DNA of 47,881 nt from a bacterium (GTDB lineage Bacteria; UBP6; UBA1177), in contig JAKLDO010000013.1 in the NCBI GenBank assembly GCA_022703485.1, positions 1 to 47,881 of the forward strand. Direction: 5' to 3'. The notes under the pieces were generated by a model that was not told the DNA's origin, ran no database searches, and saw nothing but the letters and a program-made list of their open reading frames with translations. Below, piece after piece: positions 33,496 through 43,360 of this stretch. Each line of letters begins with the position of its first letter. The first letter of the stretch is position 1. A program made the translations under genes and the position numbers.

Positions 33496-35595
33496 ATGAG
33501 AAAGATAGAAAAAATTATTTCCGCAATGATAGTGTTTCTGATTTTTACAGCTTTTACTGCATGCGCATCTATGAATGGTATATCAAATGTATCATCGGGT
33601 GAGTCAACCCTTCCTCCCGAGATAAAAATAAACGAACTGCCTTCAGGAGAACAGTATCCTGACAGTGACTGGATCGTGTTATATGAAAATACTTTATATG
33701 ATGTCGATTATGTTCCGGGTGTGGGGCTGGAGACATATAAGAGTGTCCACAGGATCTATAGAGTTTTCAGGAATGAACAGGCTTTCATAAATAACAATAT
33801 GTACTTTGACGAGAAAACCACATTTGAATCATTTTCCGCAAGAACGATCAAACCGGACGGAAGTTCGATTGAGCTTTCTGAAAAGGATATATACCATTTC
33901 ACACAGGAAAGAAAAAATCAGGAGTACACGAAAAAGGATCACATTATAGCTTACAGTCTGCCTTCATTGAAAAAGGGAGACCTTGTTGAGATAAAATACA
34001 AGTCGGTCAGCAGATTTTTTTATTTTTCAGACATTTATTTCGTTCAGGAACATACTCCAAAGCTTTACAGCAGATTTGAGATAAAAATTCCTAATTTCAT
34101 CTTTGATGCCGGTTATGAGTTCAGTTACAAAACAAAGAACATCTCACTTCCCGAACCTGTTTTTAAAAAAGGGTTCGGAGATACAGGGGACCGTTCTTAT
34201 GTCTGGGAGAACAGAAATATCCCGAAGTTTAAACCCGAGCCCCTGATGGGAAGTGAGCTAAGGTACCGGGGTCATGTTGAAATGCAGCTTGCCTACTGGA
34301 ACACATGGAACGGTTTTGCAAGGGATATCTATGAGGTGACTTTCAAACCGGTCCTTGATGATATGAGTACAAAGGACAGTCAGAGGATAAAGTCAAAGGT
34401 TGAAGATCTTACATCAGGAGTCAGTGATACTCTTGAGAAAATAAAGATCCTTACCCGGTTTGTTCAGACTTTCGGGTATAGTGATACTGCAAATTACTTC
34501 GGTCACGCAATAAAACCTAACGAGATAGGACTTATACTTGACAGAGAGTACGGTGATTGTAAAGACCATGCTCTTGTTCTAACTGCAATGCTCAGAGAGA
34601 TAGGTGTCAAGGCGCACCCTGTACTCACAGCGGCATATGACACTTCCGGTGTAGATCCGAAATTTGTAACTGATATTTTTAACCATGTAATTGTTAAGGT
34701 GATCCTTGAAGGGGGGCAGACTCTTCTTCTGGACCCGACTTCAAGATTTACACAGTTTGGAAAACTTCCTGAAATGGATGAAGACACATACATTCTTGAA
34801 ATAAAACCGAAAAATGACGAAAAGGACATAAAAATAAAGCTTGAAAAAACACCTGTTTCGAGTTTTTCGGACAACCTCATTGAAAAGAAAGTTTCCGGAA
34901 GCATAGAGAATGGGATATTCAAATATGATGTCAGTGTGAAGTTCACCGGTCATGCGGCTGAGCAGGGCAGATATATGCTTGAGAATGCAGACAGGATTTC
35001 GATAGAAAAGATTATCAGGGGAGACCTGCTTTATTACCTTTACAACGCTAAGATCGGTGATATTAAAATTGAGAACATGAATGATACGGATGCTCCTCTT
35101 TTTTTAAAGTATTCACTTACTTTAAAACTGCCTGAGAATTCCGGAATTCCGGTCGTACCGGTCGTGTTTTTTAACGATCCGGTCTATCCGAACTATGTTT
35201 ATTCGGAAGACAGGACAAAACCTTTGATTGTTCCATCAGTATACAGTACATTAGAGACATATGAGATGGTTTTCGATCCTGAAAAATTCACGGTCTCAGT
35301 TCCCGAAAAAATTGAAGACAATGAGTTTTCTGAAGATGACATAAACTCATGGAAAATTACTGTAAAAAACAGTTCAGGCAGAATATCGCTTACGGCAGGG
35401 TTCGCACAGAAAGGAAAAAAAGTCGAAACTGAAAAGATACCATCTCTTTTAAAAAAAGTGACTGGTTTCAGTGATCTTCGCAGAAAGATGTCCATGGTTT
35501 CAATAATACCGTATGTTGAAAAACCTTCTCCGGATGTTGTAATTGAAGATGAAAATAAAACGGACAGTACATTGGAAAAGGCAGGTGAAAAATGA
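33496..35595 (+). CDS. DUF3857/transglutaminase-like lipoprotein
   Basis: A 699-residue predicted lipoprotein (Cys23; start ATG 33496 with GAGG at 33486-33489). Residues 60-250 form a DUF3857 beta domain (LYENTLYDVDYVPGVGLETY, ARTIKPDGSSIELSE, LKKGDLVEIKYK). Residues 290-420 are a transglutaminase-like papain-fold domain with a full apparent triad: Cys355 in YGDCKDHALVL, His397 in FNHVIV, Asp413 in LLLDPTS. The C-terminal third is beta-rich. DUF3857-transglutaminase proteins are common in Bacteroidetes and deltaproteobacteria as envelope proteins, with peptidase or crosslinking activity presumed. Its stop overlaps the next ATG by four bases. Confidence 0.88.
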   Translation: MRKIEKIISAMIVFLIFTAFTACASMNGISNVSSGESTLPPEIKINELPSGEQYPDSDWIVLYENTLYDVDYVPGVGLETYKSVHRIYRVFRNEQAFINNNMYFDEKTTFESFSARTIKPDGSSIELSEKDIYHFTQERKNQEYTKKDHIIAYSLPSLKKGDLVEIKYKSVSRFFYFSDIYFVQEHTPKLYSRFEIKIPNFIFDAGYEFSYKTKNISLPEPVFKKGFGDTGDRSYVWENRNIPKFKPEPLMGSELRYRGHVEMQLAYWNTWNGFARDIYEVTFKPVLDDMSTKDSQRIKSKVEDLTSGVSDTLEKIKILTRFVQTFGYSDTANYFGHAIKPNEIGLILDREYGDCKDHALVLTAMLREIGVKAHPVLTAAYDTSGVDPKFVTDIFNHVIVKVILEGGQTLLLDPTSRFTQFGKLPEMDEDTYILEIKPKNDEKDIKIKLEKTPVSSFSDNLIEKKVSGSIENGIFKYDVSVKFTGHAAEQGRYMLENADRISIEKIIRGDLLYYLYNAKIGDIKIENMNDTDAPLFLKYSLTLKLPENSGIPVVPVVFFNDPVYPNYVYSEDRTKPLIVPSVYSTLETYEMVFDPEKFTVSVPEKIEDNEFSEDDINSWKITVKNSSGRISLTAGFAQKGKKVETEKIPSLLKKVTGFSDLRRKMSMVSIIPYVEKPSPDVVIEDENKTDSTLEKAGEK

Positions 35596-35993
35596 AAAAT
35601 ATCCAGTTTATAGTGCTGATCCTGTTCTTTTGTGTTTTTCCGGGATGTGCCGATGTTCCTGATGAAACAGGAATAGAAGACATCATTGACGAGATAGAGA
35701 CTGAAATAGAGCAGGAAAAAGAGGACCTCTGCCGGAACGGGTTTAAGGATGAGTGGGAGGAATGTGATTTCTTTAATTTTATTTCATGCAGTGAATACGA
35801 CGAAACCCTTATCGGGCCTGCCTCCTGTGAAGAATGCAAATGGGTCGTGAGCGGATGCGATGATCTCGATTCATGCAGGGATGAACATTGCAGTGGAAAA
35901 GGAACATGCAAAGAGTCATATCTTTTCCATGACATCTATTGTGATTGTGATGAAGGATATGACGGAGCAGACTGTTCTGAAGAGATAAAATAA
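35592..35993 (+). CDS. Small Cys-rich EGF-like lipoprotein
   Basis: A 133-residue lipoprotein (signal to Cys19 in VFPGCAD). After an acidic, Ile/Glu-rich segment it carries one Cys-rich repeat (CRNGFKDEWEECDFF ... ISCSEY ... GPASCEECKWVVSGC), the same type as in the next two proteins. One EGF-like module follows (CRDEHCSGKGTCKES ... YCDCDEGYDGADC). ATGA overlap links it to the transglutaminase gene, and the next gene begins two bases after its stop. It looks like a short version of the two downstream paralogues, without the beta-propeller. A binding role at the cell surface is inferred. Confidence 0.82.
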   Translation: MKNIQFIVLILFFCVFPGCADVPDETGIEDIIDEIETEIEQEKEDLCRNGFKDEWEECDFFNFISCSEYDETLIGPASCEECKWVVSGCDDLDSCRDEHCSGKGTCKESYLFHDIYCDCDEGYDGADCSEEIK

Positions 35994-35994
35994 A

Positions 35995-38199
35995 ATGATC
36001 GGAAGGTTATTACTTCTTGCAATTATTAATGTGATTTTTGTTTCTGCCGGCTGTTCTGAGACCAGAAAAGATGAAGAGCCCGGAGAAGCGGAAAAATTGC
36101 CCATGTGCGGAAACGGTGTAGTTGATGAAGGCGAAGAATGCGATCAGACAACTGATGTATCCTGCAGTGAGATCTTTTCCGGAAAGATAGGCCCTGCGCC
36201 TTGCAATGAATGTAAAATAGACAGTTCAAAATGTGTGAAAAAGTTGGAATGTGATTTTAAAAAATGCAATGGAAACGGAATCTGCACTGAAAGCATTGAG
36301 TACGGGTATATGTTGTATTGTGAATGTTTCGAAGGACATATCGGATATGATTGTTCAGTGTGTATTAAGGGTTATCATTTTGACATTGATGGTAAATGTA
36401 TAAAAAATGAAAACTGCACTCTTGCCGGTTGTGTAGAGAACAGTACCTGCGAGGTTATTCGCGGACAGGCGAAATGTATCTGTAATGATGGAGTTTACGG
36501 CGACAACTGTGATGAATGCAAAACAGGGTATTACTTCGAAGACGGGCAGTGTAAAGGGACTTTTTGTTATAATGCAGATTTAGAATGCAAAGAATTTGAA
36601 AGATGCAGTGACAGTTCTGGTAAACCGGTTTGTGTGTGTTCAGGTGACAATCAGAACTACTTTGATTGTTCTGAATGTCTTCCGGGATATGACTGGATGA
36701 ACGGATTCTGTGTTGATGAGGCCTATGTTCCGTGTGTTTCAGACCCCTCTAAACCGGAGAATAGTTATGATGTGACAGGATATGTTTTAATAACCTACAC
36801 TGAGGAGGACGGGTGGACTGAACCGGCATACTGTGACTGGAAATGCATGAAAAATACGATCCCGGAAAATGGCAAGTGCATAAAAATAGAGCTGGTGTAT
36901 TCGGATCTGCCTGATTTTCCTTTCGGGTTTGACAGTTCGGACAGTTTAATAGCCGGAAACATGGAAGGGGATGTGATAAAGGTATCATCTGAAGGTGTCA
37001 TAGAAAAAAGTTCATACGGCATACCGTTCATAAACGGCCGGATAGGTGCCGATGGCAACCTGTATTTCATGACATCAGGCGGATACGGAGTCATTAATAG
37101 CGAAACAGGCAGCTATTTCATTTTCGAGAGAAAAATGGTTCAAAACCGGCTGACCTTGTCGAGAGACGGAACTGTTTTTTACGGGGATTCCTATTTCAAT
37201 TTTCCTGACCTTGTATATGTTTCAGACAGTTTTAAGGACAGAAAAGCTGTGACCATAACCGATTATAAAGGCAATACACTTACAGTTTATCAGGAAGGTG
37301 CCGCTGTCTACATGAATATGGACAGACAGATATTATGGTCAAAGAGCTATCCTTACTTTGATTTTTCTCTGTATCCGGCATTCGGTACTAACGATCTTGC
37401 TTTTCTTCCATGCTACATGGAGCTCAAATCTCAGACTTGCGGAATTGCTCTGATTCTTGATGACGGAAGTTTTTTTGAACCCATGATCTTCTCAGGATAC
37501 AGTGCGGAGCAGGCACCTTCGATCTCAATAGATAATGACTACAGGAAGTTCATTTCTGATAACGGAGTGCTGAAAGTTTATGATAGTGACAACACGATAA
37601 TGTATGACACATCCTCGGTTTTTCCGCAGGCAGACTCATCCGGAACTGTTCCGCCAGTTATTACAGACACAGGGTTTGTGTACTTCTCAAATAATTATCA
37701 GATACTTGCTTTCAGAAAAAATGATAATGTTTCATGGGCTTTCGACCTGAACAAAAAACCGGTATTCATGGTTCATAACGACGGAAAACTTTATGTTTTT
37801 GATTCCAGCGGACTTTATGTTTTTTATGCTCCGGGAAAAGCGGAAGGAAAATGGCCTCAGATGCTTCATGATGCCGGAATGACAGGATCTTACACTTACA
37901 TGCCGGAATTTGACAGACCCTCAGCATCTGAACTTTCTCTACCGGATGATGAGGCCGTTTTTGATGATGACACCGTTAATTTTAAATGGGTGTCTGATAT
38001 CGGAGATCCCGAAATAAAATACACACTTCTTTTAAGAGATTCATCCGGTTATGATAAAGTTTATGCGGGTCCGCAGAAAGGTCTTTCGACAGCGACAGTG
38101 GAAGGGTTGTCCGCAGGTACTTATGAATGGCGTGTCGTTTCAAAGGACTTAAACGGGGCTCTTAATGTCTCAGAAGCAAGGACATTTACGATACAGTAG
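35995..38199 (+). CDS. Multi-EGF lipoprotein with beta-propeller-like and Fn3-like domains (paralogue A)
   Basis: A 734-residue lipoprotein (Cys20 in VSAGCSE). Residues 35-245 hold a Cys-rich repeat (MCGNGVVDEGEECDQTT) and several EGF-like modules (CNGNGICTES, CECFEGHIGYDC, CVENSTCEVI, CICNDGVYGDNC). Residues 300-640 are a beta-propeller-like region with repeated strands (GNLYFMTSGGYGVINSETGS, GTVFYGDSYFNFPDLVYVS, GKLYVFDSSGLYVF) and WPQMLHDAGMTGS. The last 90 residues look like an Fn3-type sandwich (NFKWVSDIGDPEIKYTLLLR, GTYEWRVVSKDLNG). A surface binding role is likely. Its paralogue follows immediately, separated by 13 bp. Confidence 0.85.
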   Translation: MIGRLLLLAIINVIFVSAGCSETRKDEEPGEAEKLPMCGNGVVDEGEECDQTTDVSCSEIFSGKIGPAPCNECKIDSSKCVKKLECDFKKCNGNGICTESIEYGYMLYCECFEGHIGYDCSVCIKGYHFDIDGKCIKNENCTLAGCVENSTCEVIRGQAKCICNDGVYGDNCDECKTGYYFEDGQCKGTFCYNADLECKEFERCSDSSGKPVCVCSGDNQNYFDCSECLPGYDWMNGFCVDEAYVPCVSDPSKPENSYDVTGYVLITYTEEDGWTEPAYCDWKCMKNTIPENGKCIKIELVYSDLPDFPFGFDSSDSLIAGNMEGDVIKVSSEGVIEKSSYGIPFINGRIGADGNLYFMTSGGYGVINSETGSYFIFERKMVQNRLTLSRDGTVFYGDSYFNFPDLVYVSDSFKDRKAVTITDYKGNTLTVYQEGAAVYMNMDRQILWSKSYPYFDFSLYPAFGTNDLAFLPCYMELKSQTCGIALILDDGSFFEPMIFSGYSAEQAPSISIDNDYRKFISDNGVLKVYDSDNTIMYDTSSVFPQADSSGTVPPVITDTGFVYFSNNYQILAFRKNDNVSWAFDLNKKPVFMVHNDGKLYVFDSSGLYVFYAPGKAEGKWPQMLHDAGMTGSYTYMPEFDRPSASELSLPDDEAVFDDDTVNFKWVSDIGDPEIKYTLLLRDSSGYDKVYAGPQKGLSTATVEGLSAGTYEWRVVSKDLNGALNVSEARTFTIQ

Positions 38200-38212
38200 G
38201 CGGGGGCTGAAG

Positions 38213-40423
38213 ATGAAAAATCCATTCCTTCTTACATTTTTATGTATTATTTTATTTTCTGCCGGCTGTTTTGAGACCGGTAAAGATGAAGAACCGGGGG
38301 AAGAGGAAAAAAAGCGCCTATGCGGAAACGGTGTAGTTGATGAGTGGGAGGAATGTGACCGGATATCTGATATATCCTGCAGCGAACTGTTTGCAGGAAT
38401 GATCGGGCCTGCGCCTTGCAACTCTTGCAAAATAGACACGTCAAAGTGCATAGAAGAATCGTTGTGCGAAGTCGAAAAATGCAGTAATAACGGTAAATGC
38501 ATAGAAATGAGCAGGTTCAATTATATGATCTTCTGCCAGTGCAACTACGGATCTTCGGGTGATCACTGCAATGAATGCGCAAAAGAGAGACATTACGACA
38601 TTGACGGAAAATGCATAACAGACTCCTACTGTACTGCGGTCGGCTGTATGAAAAACAGCACATGTGAGATCAGGGATGAGCAGGCGGAATGCGTGTGTGA
38701 CCACCCTTATACAGGTGAAAACTGTGACGAGTGCAGTTCAGGATACGAGCTTGTTGACGGAAAGTGCATAGGAATTCTTTGTTCAACAACGGATGTTGAG
38801 TGTCCTGAGCTTGAAAAATGCGACGACAGTTCCGGGAAAATAGAATGTGTCTGCGAGACAGCGACACAGAACCCTGATGATTGTTCTGAGTGTCTTCAAG
38901 GATATGACTGGATGAACGGCGTCTGTACTGATGAGGCTTTTGTTCCATGTGCTTCAAACCCCTCAAAACCTGAGAACAGTGTTGATGTGATAGAGAAGGT
39001 TTTAATAACATACACGGAAGGGAACGGGTGGAGCGAGCCGGCATACTGTGACTGGAAATGCATGAAAAATACAATACCTGAAAACGGCAAATGCAGAAAG
39101 ATAGAGCTGTTCTATTCAGATCAGGCCGGGTTCCCGTTCGGATTTGACAGTTCGGGCAGACTTATAGCCGGAAATGCAGAAGGTGATGTCCTTATAATTT
39201 CATCGTCAGGAATAGTTAAAAAAAGTTCATACGGCATACCGTTCATGAACGGACGGTTGGGTGCCGACGGCAATCTGTATTTCATGACATCCGGCGGATA
39301 CGGGGTCATTAACAGAGAAAACGGCAATCATTTCATTTTCCAGAGAAAAATGGTCTTCAATCAGCTTACAGTATCAAGGGATGGTACTGTTTTTTACGGA
39401 GACAGCTATTTCGATTTTCCAAAACTCATATATGTTTCAGAAAGTTTGAAAAATATGAAAGCAGTAACCCTGACCGATAAAAAAGGGGGCACTCTTACAA
39501 TATATCAGGAAGGTTACGCCGTTTTTATGGATATGAACAGAAGTCCTGTGTGGTCAAAACAGTATGATGATTTTGATTTTACTCTTTTTCCGGTTTTTGA
39601 CGGAGATCAGACAGCAGTTATTCCGTGCTTTATGAAATCTGGTTACAGAACATGCCTTATATCGATGGACATTGAAACCGGCACTCTGTCAGATCCTGTT
39701 TTGTTCAATGGAACCAATTTCACGGCGGCGCCGGCTGTTTCAATAGATAATGATTACATGAAGTTCATTTCTGAATCCGGAGTGCTGAAAGTATATGAAA
39801 GTGACGATTCGATGCTTTACTCAACATCTTCTGTGTTTTCGCAGGCAGGTTCACCTGAGACAATGCCCCCTGTCATTTCAGACACGGGATATGTATATTT
39901 TACGAACTATCATCAGGTGCTTGCATACAGGAAAAGTGATAATAAAAAATGGAGTTTCGATCTGAACGGCAATGCAAAGCCGGTAAAATTGATAAATAAT
40001 AACGGAAGGCTCTATGTTTTTACATCGGAAGGTGAACTTCATGTTCTTCCGGCTCCGGGAACACCCGAGGGAAAATGGCCCCAAATGCTTCATGATGCCC
40101 AGCTTACAGGTTCATTATCAGAAGTGCCTGAATTTGATATACCTTCAGCTCCTGAACTTTCTCTGCCGGCTGATGAGGCTGTTTTTGATGATGACACCGT
40201 TAATTTTAAATGGGTGTCTGATATCGGCGATCCTGACATACAATACACACTTCTTCTAAGAGATTTAACGGGGTTTGATAAAGTTTATGCGGGTCCGCAA
40301 AAAGGTCTTTCGACAGCGAAAGTGGAAGGGTTGACAGCCGGTACTTATGAATGGCGTGTTGTTTCAAAGGACTTAAACGGTGCTCTTAATATCTCAGAAG
40401 CAAGGACATTCACAATACAGTAA
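38213..40423 (+). CDS. Multi-EGF lipoprotein with beta-propeller-like and Fn3-like domains (paralogue B)
   Basis: A 736-residue tandem paralogue of the preceding gene with the same domain order. ATG 38213 follows GCGGGGG; a longer frame from 38165 merely overlaps paralogue A. The lipobox is FSAGCFE. The Cys-rich repeat CGNGVVDEWEECDRIS, EGF modules (CSNNGKCIEM, CQCNYGSSGDHC, CVCDHPYTGENC), propeller (GNLYFMTSGGYGVINRENGN) and C-terminal sandwich (NFKWVSDIGDPDIQYTLLLR) all correspond. The C-terminal sandwich DNA is far more similar between A and B than the middle, including a 47-bp exact run, which suggests gene conversion. It is the last gene before the bio promoter. Confidence 0.85.
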   Translation: MKNPFLLTFLCIILFSAGCFETGKDEEPGEEEKKRLCGNGVVDEWEECDRISDISCSELFAGMIGPAPCNSCKIDTSKCIEESLCEVEKCSNNGKCIEMSRFNYMIFCQCNYGSSGDHCNECAKERHYDIDGKCITDSYCTAVGCMKNSTCEIRDEQAECVCDHPYTGENCDECSSGYELVDGKCIGILCSTTDVECPELEKCDDSSGKIECVCETATQNPDDCSECLQGYDWMNGVCTDEAFVPCASNPSKPENSVDVIEKVLITYTEGNGWSEPAYCDWKCMKNTIPENGKCRKIELFYSDQAGFPFGFDSSGRLIAGNAEGDVLIISSSGIVKKSSYGIPFMNGRLGADGNLYFMTSGGYGVINRENGNHFIFQRKMVFNQLTVSRDGTVFYGDSYFDFPKLIYVSESLKNMKAVTLTDKKGGTLTIYQEGYAVFMDMNRSPVWSKQYDDFDFTLFPVFDGDQTAVIPCFMKSGYRTCLISMDIETGTLSDPVLFNGTNFTAAPAVSIDNDYMKFISESGVLKVYESDDSMLYSTSSVFSQAGSPETMPPVISDTGYVYFTNYHQVLAYRKSDNKKWSFDLNGNAKPVKLINNNGRLYVFTSEGELHVLPAPGTPEGKWPQMLHDAQLTGSLSEVPEFDIPSAPELSLPADEAVFDDDTVNFKWVSDIGDPDIQYTLLLRDLTGFDKVYAGPQKGLSTAKVEGLTAGTYEWRVVSKDLNGALNISEARTFTIQ

Positions 40424-40436
40424 CTTCTTCATAACC

Positions 40437-40464
40437 TTGACAAACCTTTCATAAAGAGAATATT
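40437..40464 (+). promoter_or_regulatory. Promoter of the biotin operon
   Basis: TTGACA (40437-40442), a 16-bp spacer and AATATT (40459-40464) lie 39 bp before bioA. The stretch down to the start codon closely resembles the leader of bioG at 44774-44835. No clear BirA or BioR palindrome was recognised. Confidence 0.55.
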
Positions 40465-40503
40465 TCTTTCTGCGGTCTTGTTTTTTTATTTCAGGGGATA
40501 TCT

Positions 40504-41877
40504 ATGTACGATAAGAAAAAGACTCTTGAAGTTGACAGAAGGAATATATGGCATCCGTTCACTCAGATGAAGGATTTCGAGAGCATAGACCCTAAAGTGA
40601 TCGTCCGCGGTGAAGGGGTGAAGCTCTTTGATGCTGACGGTAACGAATATTATGACACGATCTCTTCGTGGTGGGTCAATACTCTGGGGCATTGCAACAG
40701 CCGTATCGCTGAAGGGATAAAAAAACAGCTTGATACTCTGGAACATGTTAACTTTTCCGGTTTCACACACCCTTTTGCCGCTGAGTTCATTGATCTTATG
40801 ACAGGGTTTCTCGATAAGTCTCTTTCAAAATACTTCTTTTCAGATAACGGTTCGACAGCTGTCGAGGTCGCTATAAAAATGGCTTTCCAGTACTGGCAGA
40901 ACCGTAAGATCACGAACAGGACAAGGTTCATAATGCTGGACAATGCTTACCACGGTGACACTATAGGCGCAGTAAGCGTCGGAGGCGTTGCGGAATATCA
41001 CAGGCTGTACAAACCGCTTATGTTCAATTCCATAAAGGTTCAAAGCCCTGACTGTTCATCATGCCCGAAAAGAAGGTCTGAGTTCACGATGGATGCATCA
41101 AAATGTGACTGTAATTTGGAATGTTTCGAACACATGGAAAAAGCTATATCCGGACATGCTGACGAAACGGCGGCAGTGATAATTGAACCTCTGATACAGG
41201 GTGCCGGAGGAATGCTGAACTACCCTGCACAATATCTGAAAAAGCTTGAAAAAGCGGCTAAAGAGCATGGAGTCCTTGTGATCTATGATGAAGTTGCGAC
41301 AGGCTTCGGAAGGTGCGGAACGATGTTCGCATATGAGCAGAGCGGGACCAGACCTGACATAATATGCCTTTCAAAAGGGATAACGGCAGGTTTTATGCCG
41401 CTTGCTGTGACAGTTACCACGGAAGAGGTCTATAATGCTTTCTATGACGATTATTTTTCACACAAGACCTTTTTTCACGGTCATTCATACACAGCAAACC
41501 CTCTTGCATGCGCCGCAGGGATAGAGAATCTTAAAATATTGAAAAGAGACCATCTGCCGCAATCCAACAGAATAGCGATGGAACATTTTCATGACAGGTT
41601 AAAAGATCTCAGAAAATATGATTTCATCAATGACATTCGATTCACCGGTTTCATAGGTGCGATCGATATTGTAAAAAGCCGCAAAAACAAAACTCCTTTC
41701 CCTCCTGCTGACAGGATAGGCAGAAAAATATATAACATCTCGCTTAATAACGGAGTCGTGCTCAGGCCTCTTGGCGATACTATTTATTTTTTCCTGCCGC
41801 TTATAGTGACAGTCGATGATGTCGATGAAATTTTCAACAGAACGGAAAAAGTGCTCAATGACGCGATCTCAGGATAA
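40504..41877 (+). CDS. bioA: Adenosylmethionine-8-amino-7-oxononanoate aminotransferase
   Basis: A 457-residue PLP enzyme that converts KAPA to DAPA using S-adenosylmethionine, the third-last step of biotin synthesis. NIWHPFTQMKDFES is the BioA signature opening, followed by DGNEYYDTISSWWVNTLGH, FSDNGSTAVEVAIKMAFQYW, YDEVATGFGRCGTMFA (PLP-contacting Asp) and LSKGITAGFMPLAVTVT (Schiff-base Lys). CSSCPKRRSE with CDCNLEC is a Cys-containing insertion typical of bacteroidete-type BioA. AGGGG precedes the ATG. It is the first gene of bioA-F-(ATPase)-G-C-D; bioF begins inside its last 20 bases. Confidence 0.95.
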   Translation: MYDKKKTLEVDRRNIWHPFTQMKDFESIDPKVIVRGEGVKLFDADGNEYYDTISSWWVNTLGHCNSRIAEGIKKQLDTLEHVNFSGFTHPFAAEFIDLMTGFLDKSLSKYFFSDNGSTAVEVAIKMAFQYWQNRKITNRTRFIMLDNAYHGDTIGAVSVGGVAEYHRLYKPLMFNSIKVQSPDCSSCPKRRSEFTMDASKCDCNLECFEHMEKAISGHADETAAVIIEPLIQGAGGMLNYPAQYLKKLEKAAKEHGVLVIYDEVATGFGRCGTMFAYEQSGTRPDIICLSKGITAGFMPLAVTVTTEEVYNAFYDDYFSHKTFFHGHSYTANPLACAAGIENLKILKRDHLPQSNRIAMEHFHDRLKDLRKYDFINDIRFTGFIGAIDIVKSRKNKTPFPPADRIGRKIYNISLNNGVVLRPLGDTIYFFLPLIVTVDDVDEIFNRTEKVLNDAISG

Positions 41878-43039
41878 AATACATCACGAACTTTTAGAAC
41901 TCGAAAAGAATTCGAGACTGAGAACCCTTAAAACGGTTGAGGAAAGGGAAGGGAATTACATCTGGATAAGCGGCGTAAGGTATCTTAACTGCTCATCAAA
42001 TGATTATCTCGGTATTGCAGGTGATATCAGACTTAAAAAGAAATTCCTCGAATGGTGTTCTGACAGGCTTGATTTTCTTGAGACCGACCTTTCAAGCAGC
42101 TCTTCAAGACTTCTGACCGGTAACAGTTCAATTTACGATAAGACAGAAAAATTTATAGCTGAACTTTACGGAAAAGAGGACTGTATAATATTCTCAAGCG
42201 GTTATCACATGAACGCCGGTTTTTTTGCTGCGATGTATGAAAAAGGCGATCTTATAGTTGCGGATAAACTTGTCCATGCAAGCATAATTGACGGGCTGAA
42301 GCTTTCAAGGGCTGAACATATCCGTTATAATCATCTTGATAATGAGCATTTAAGAAAGATCCTGAGTGAAAACAGAACTAAATACAGATCGGTCGTGATA
42401 GTCACAGAGTCGGTTTTCAGCATGGATGGCGATACGGCAGATATTGCTGAACTTGTTAAAATATCAGGGGAGTTCGATGCACAGCTTTTTGTTGATGAAG
42501 CCCATGCGGTAGGATGCGCAGGAGAAAAAGGGCTCGGAATATGCGAAAAGACAGGCATGACAGGAAGGATCGATTTTTTAGCAGGGACTGCCGGAAAAGC
42601 TCTAGGCGGAGCAGGTGCTTTCATAGTTTGCGACAGTGCTGTCAAGCAGTATCTTGTGAACAGGTGCCGTTCTTTTATTTTCACCACGGCACTTCCTCCA
42701 ATGAACATAAGCTGGATGAAATTTATTTTCACAAAGGTCCCTGAAATGAAGAAAGAAAGGGCGGAACTTACCCTGAATTCGATATCCCTGAGGAAACTTT
42801 TCATTCAAAACGGGCTTGCCACAGCAGGAGATTCCCACATCGTTCCGCTGATCACAGGTGATGATGCAAGAACTGTGGCATTGTCAGAAAAATTAAAGGA
42901 TTCAGGCATTTTCGTTCCGTCAATAAGACCTCCGACAGTTCCTGCCGGGGCATCACGGCTTAGATTTTCACTGACTGCAAAAATGACGGGTCCGGAAATA
43001 AGATCTATTGCCGAAGCAGTTTTAGAGGCTTTGAAATGA
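41858..43039 (+). CDS. bioF: 8-amino-7-oxononanoate (KAPA) synthase
   Basis: A 393-residue PLP enzyme that condenses pimeloyl-ACP with alanine to KAPA. ATG 41858, overlapping bioA by 20 bp, gives the usual family length. Signatures: YLNCSSNDYLGIAGD, SSSSRLLTGNSSIYDKTE, FSSGYHMNAGFFAA, DEAHAVGCAGEKGLG, and the Lys loop GTAGKALGGAGAFIV. The C-terminal RPPTVPAGASRLRFSLTA matches BioF. No bioB is in the window. Downstream order is interrupted by an ATPase gene before bioG. Confidence 0.95.
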   Translation: MTRSQDKIHHELLELEKNSRLRTLKTVEEREGNYIWISGVRYLNCSSNDYLGIAGDIRLKKKFLEWCSDRLDFLETDLSSSSSRLLTGNSSIYDKTEKFIAELYGKEDCIIFSSGYHMNAGFFAAMYEKGDLIVADKLVHASIIDGLKLSRAEHIRYNHLDNEHLRKILSENRTKYRSVVIVTESVFSMDGDTADIAELVKISGEFDAQLFVDEAHAVGCAGEKGLGICEKTGMTGRIDFLAGTAGKALGGAGAFIVCDSAVKQYLVNRCRSFIFTTALPPMNISWMKFIFTKVPEMKKERAELTLNSISLRKLFIQNGLATAGDSHIVPLITGDDARTVALSEKLKDSGIFVPSIRPPTVPAGASRLRFSLTAKMTGPEIRSIAEAVLEALK

Positions 43040-43238
43040 ACGATTTTCCGCCGGAGAAAACTCAAGTTCCCATCAGGTGTTCAATTCCAACCGGTTCATT
43101 TATTTTACAGCTCTGAAACAGTCCGACAGCTTGTTGGACAATTTAATCTCAAATCTACCTGATGAGCTTAAATCAAGCTTGCCGGCAATAGAACAATCGG
43201 AAAAAGAGCTGTTAAAGATAAATAAAAAAACAGAATAA
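43036..43238 (+). pseudogene. Possible gene remnant in the 320-bp gap between bioF and the ATPase gene
   Basis: ATG 43036 overlaps the bioF stop (ATGA) and opens a 26-codon frame ending at 43116. Shifting one frame near 43105 gives an uninterrupted, protein-like continuation (SDSLLDNLISNLPDELKSSL) to a stop at 43236-43238. Together they would encode about 67 residues, as if one small gene had been frameshifted, or as if this were the scar of an insertion. No family is recognised. The rest of the gap (43240-43360) holds an AGTGGT...ACCACT dyad at 43293-43315 and nothing else I can name. Confidence 0.3.
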
Positions 43239-43360
43239 CTCCAAGGCAACTTTTTTCAAGGCATATTGAATTTCTTGCCAATTTATCTCAAAAGTGGTAT
43301 AAAAAAATAACCACTATTGGCGGATAGTAGTCTAAAATTATTTCTACTTGGAGGCGATTG

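Noticed and set aside
43293..43315. AGTGGT...ACCACT dyad before the ATPase gene as a terminator
   Set aside because: Only six pairs around an 11-base A/T loop, with no T run after it; at most a weak operator.
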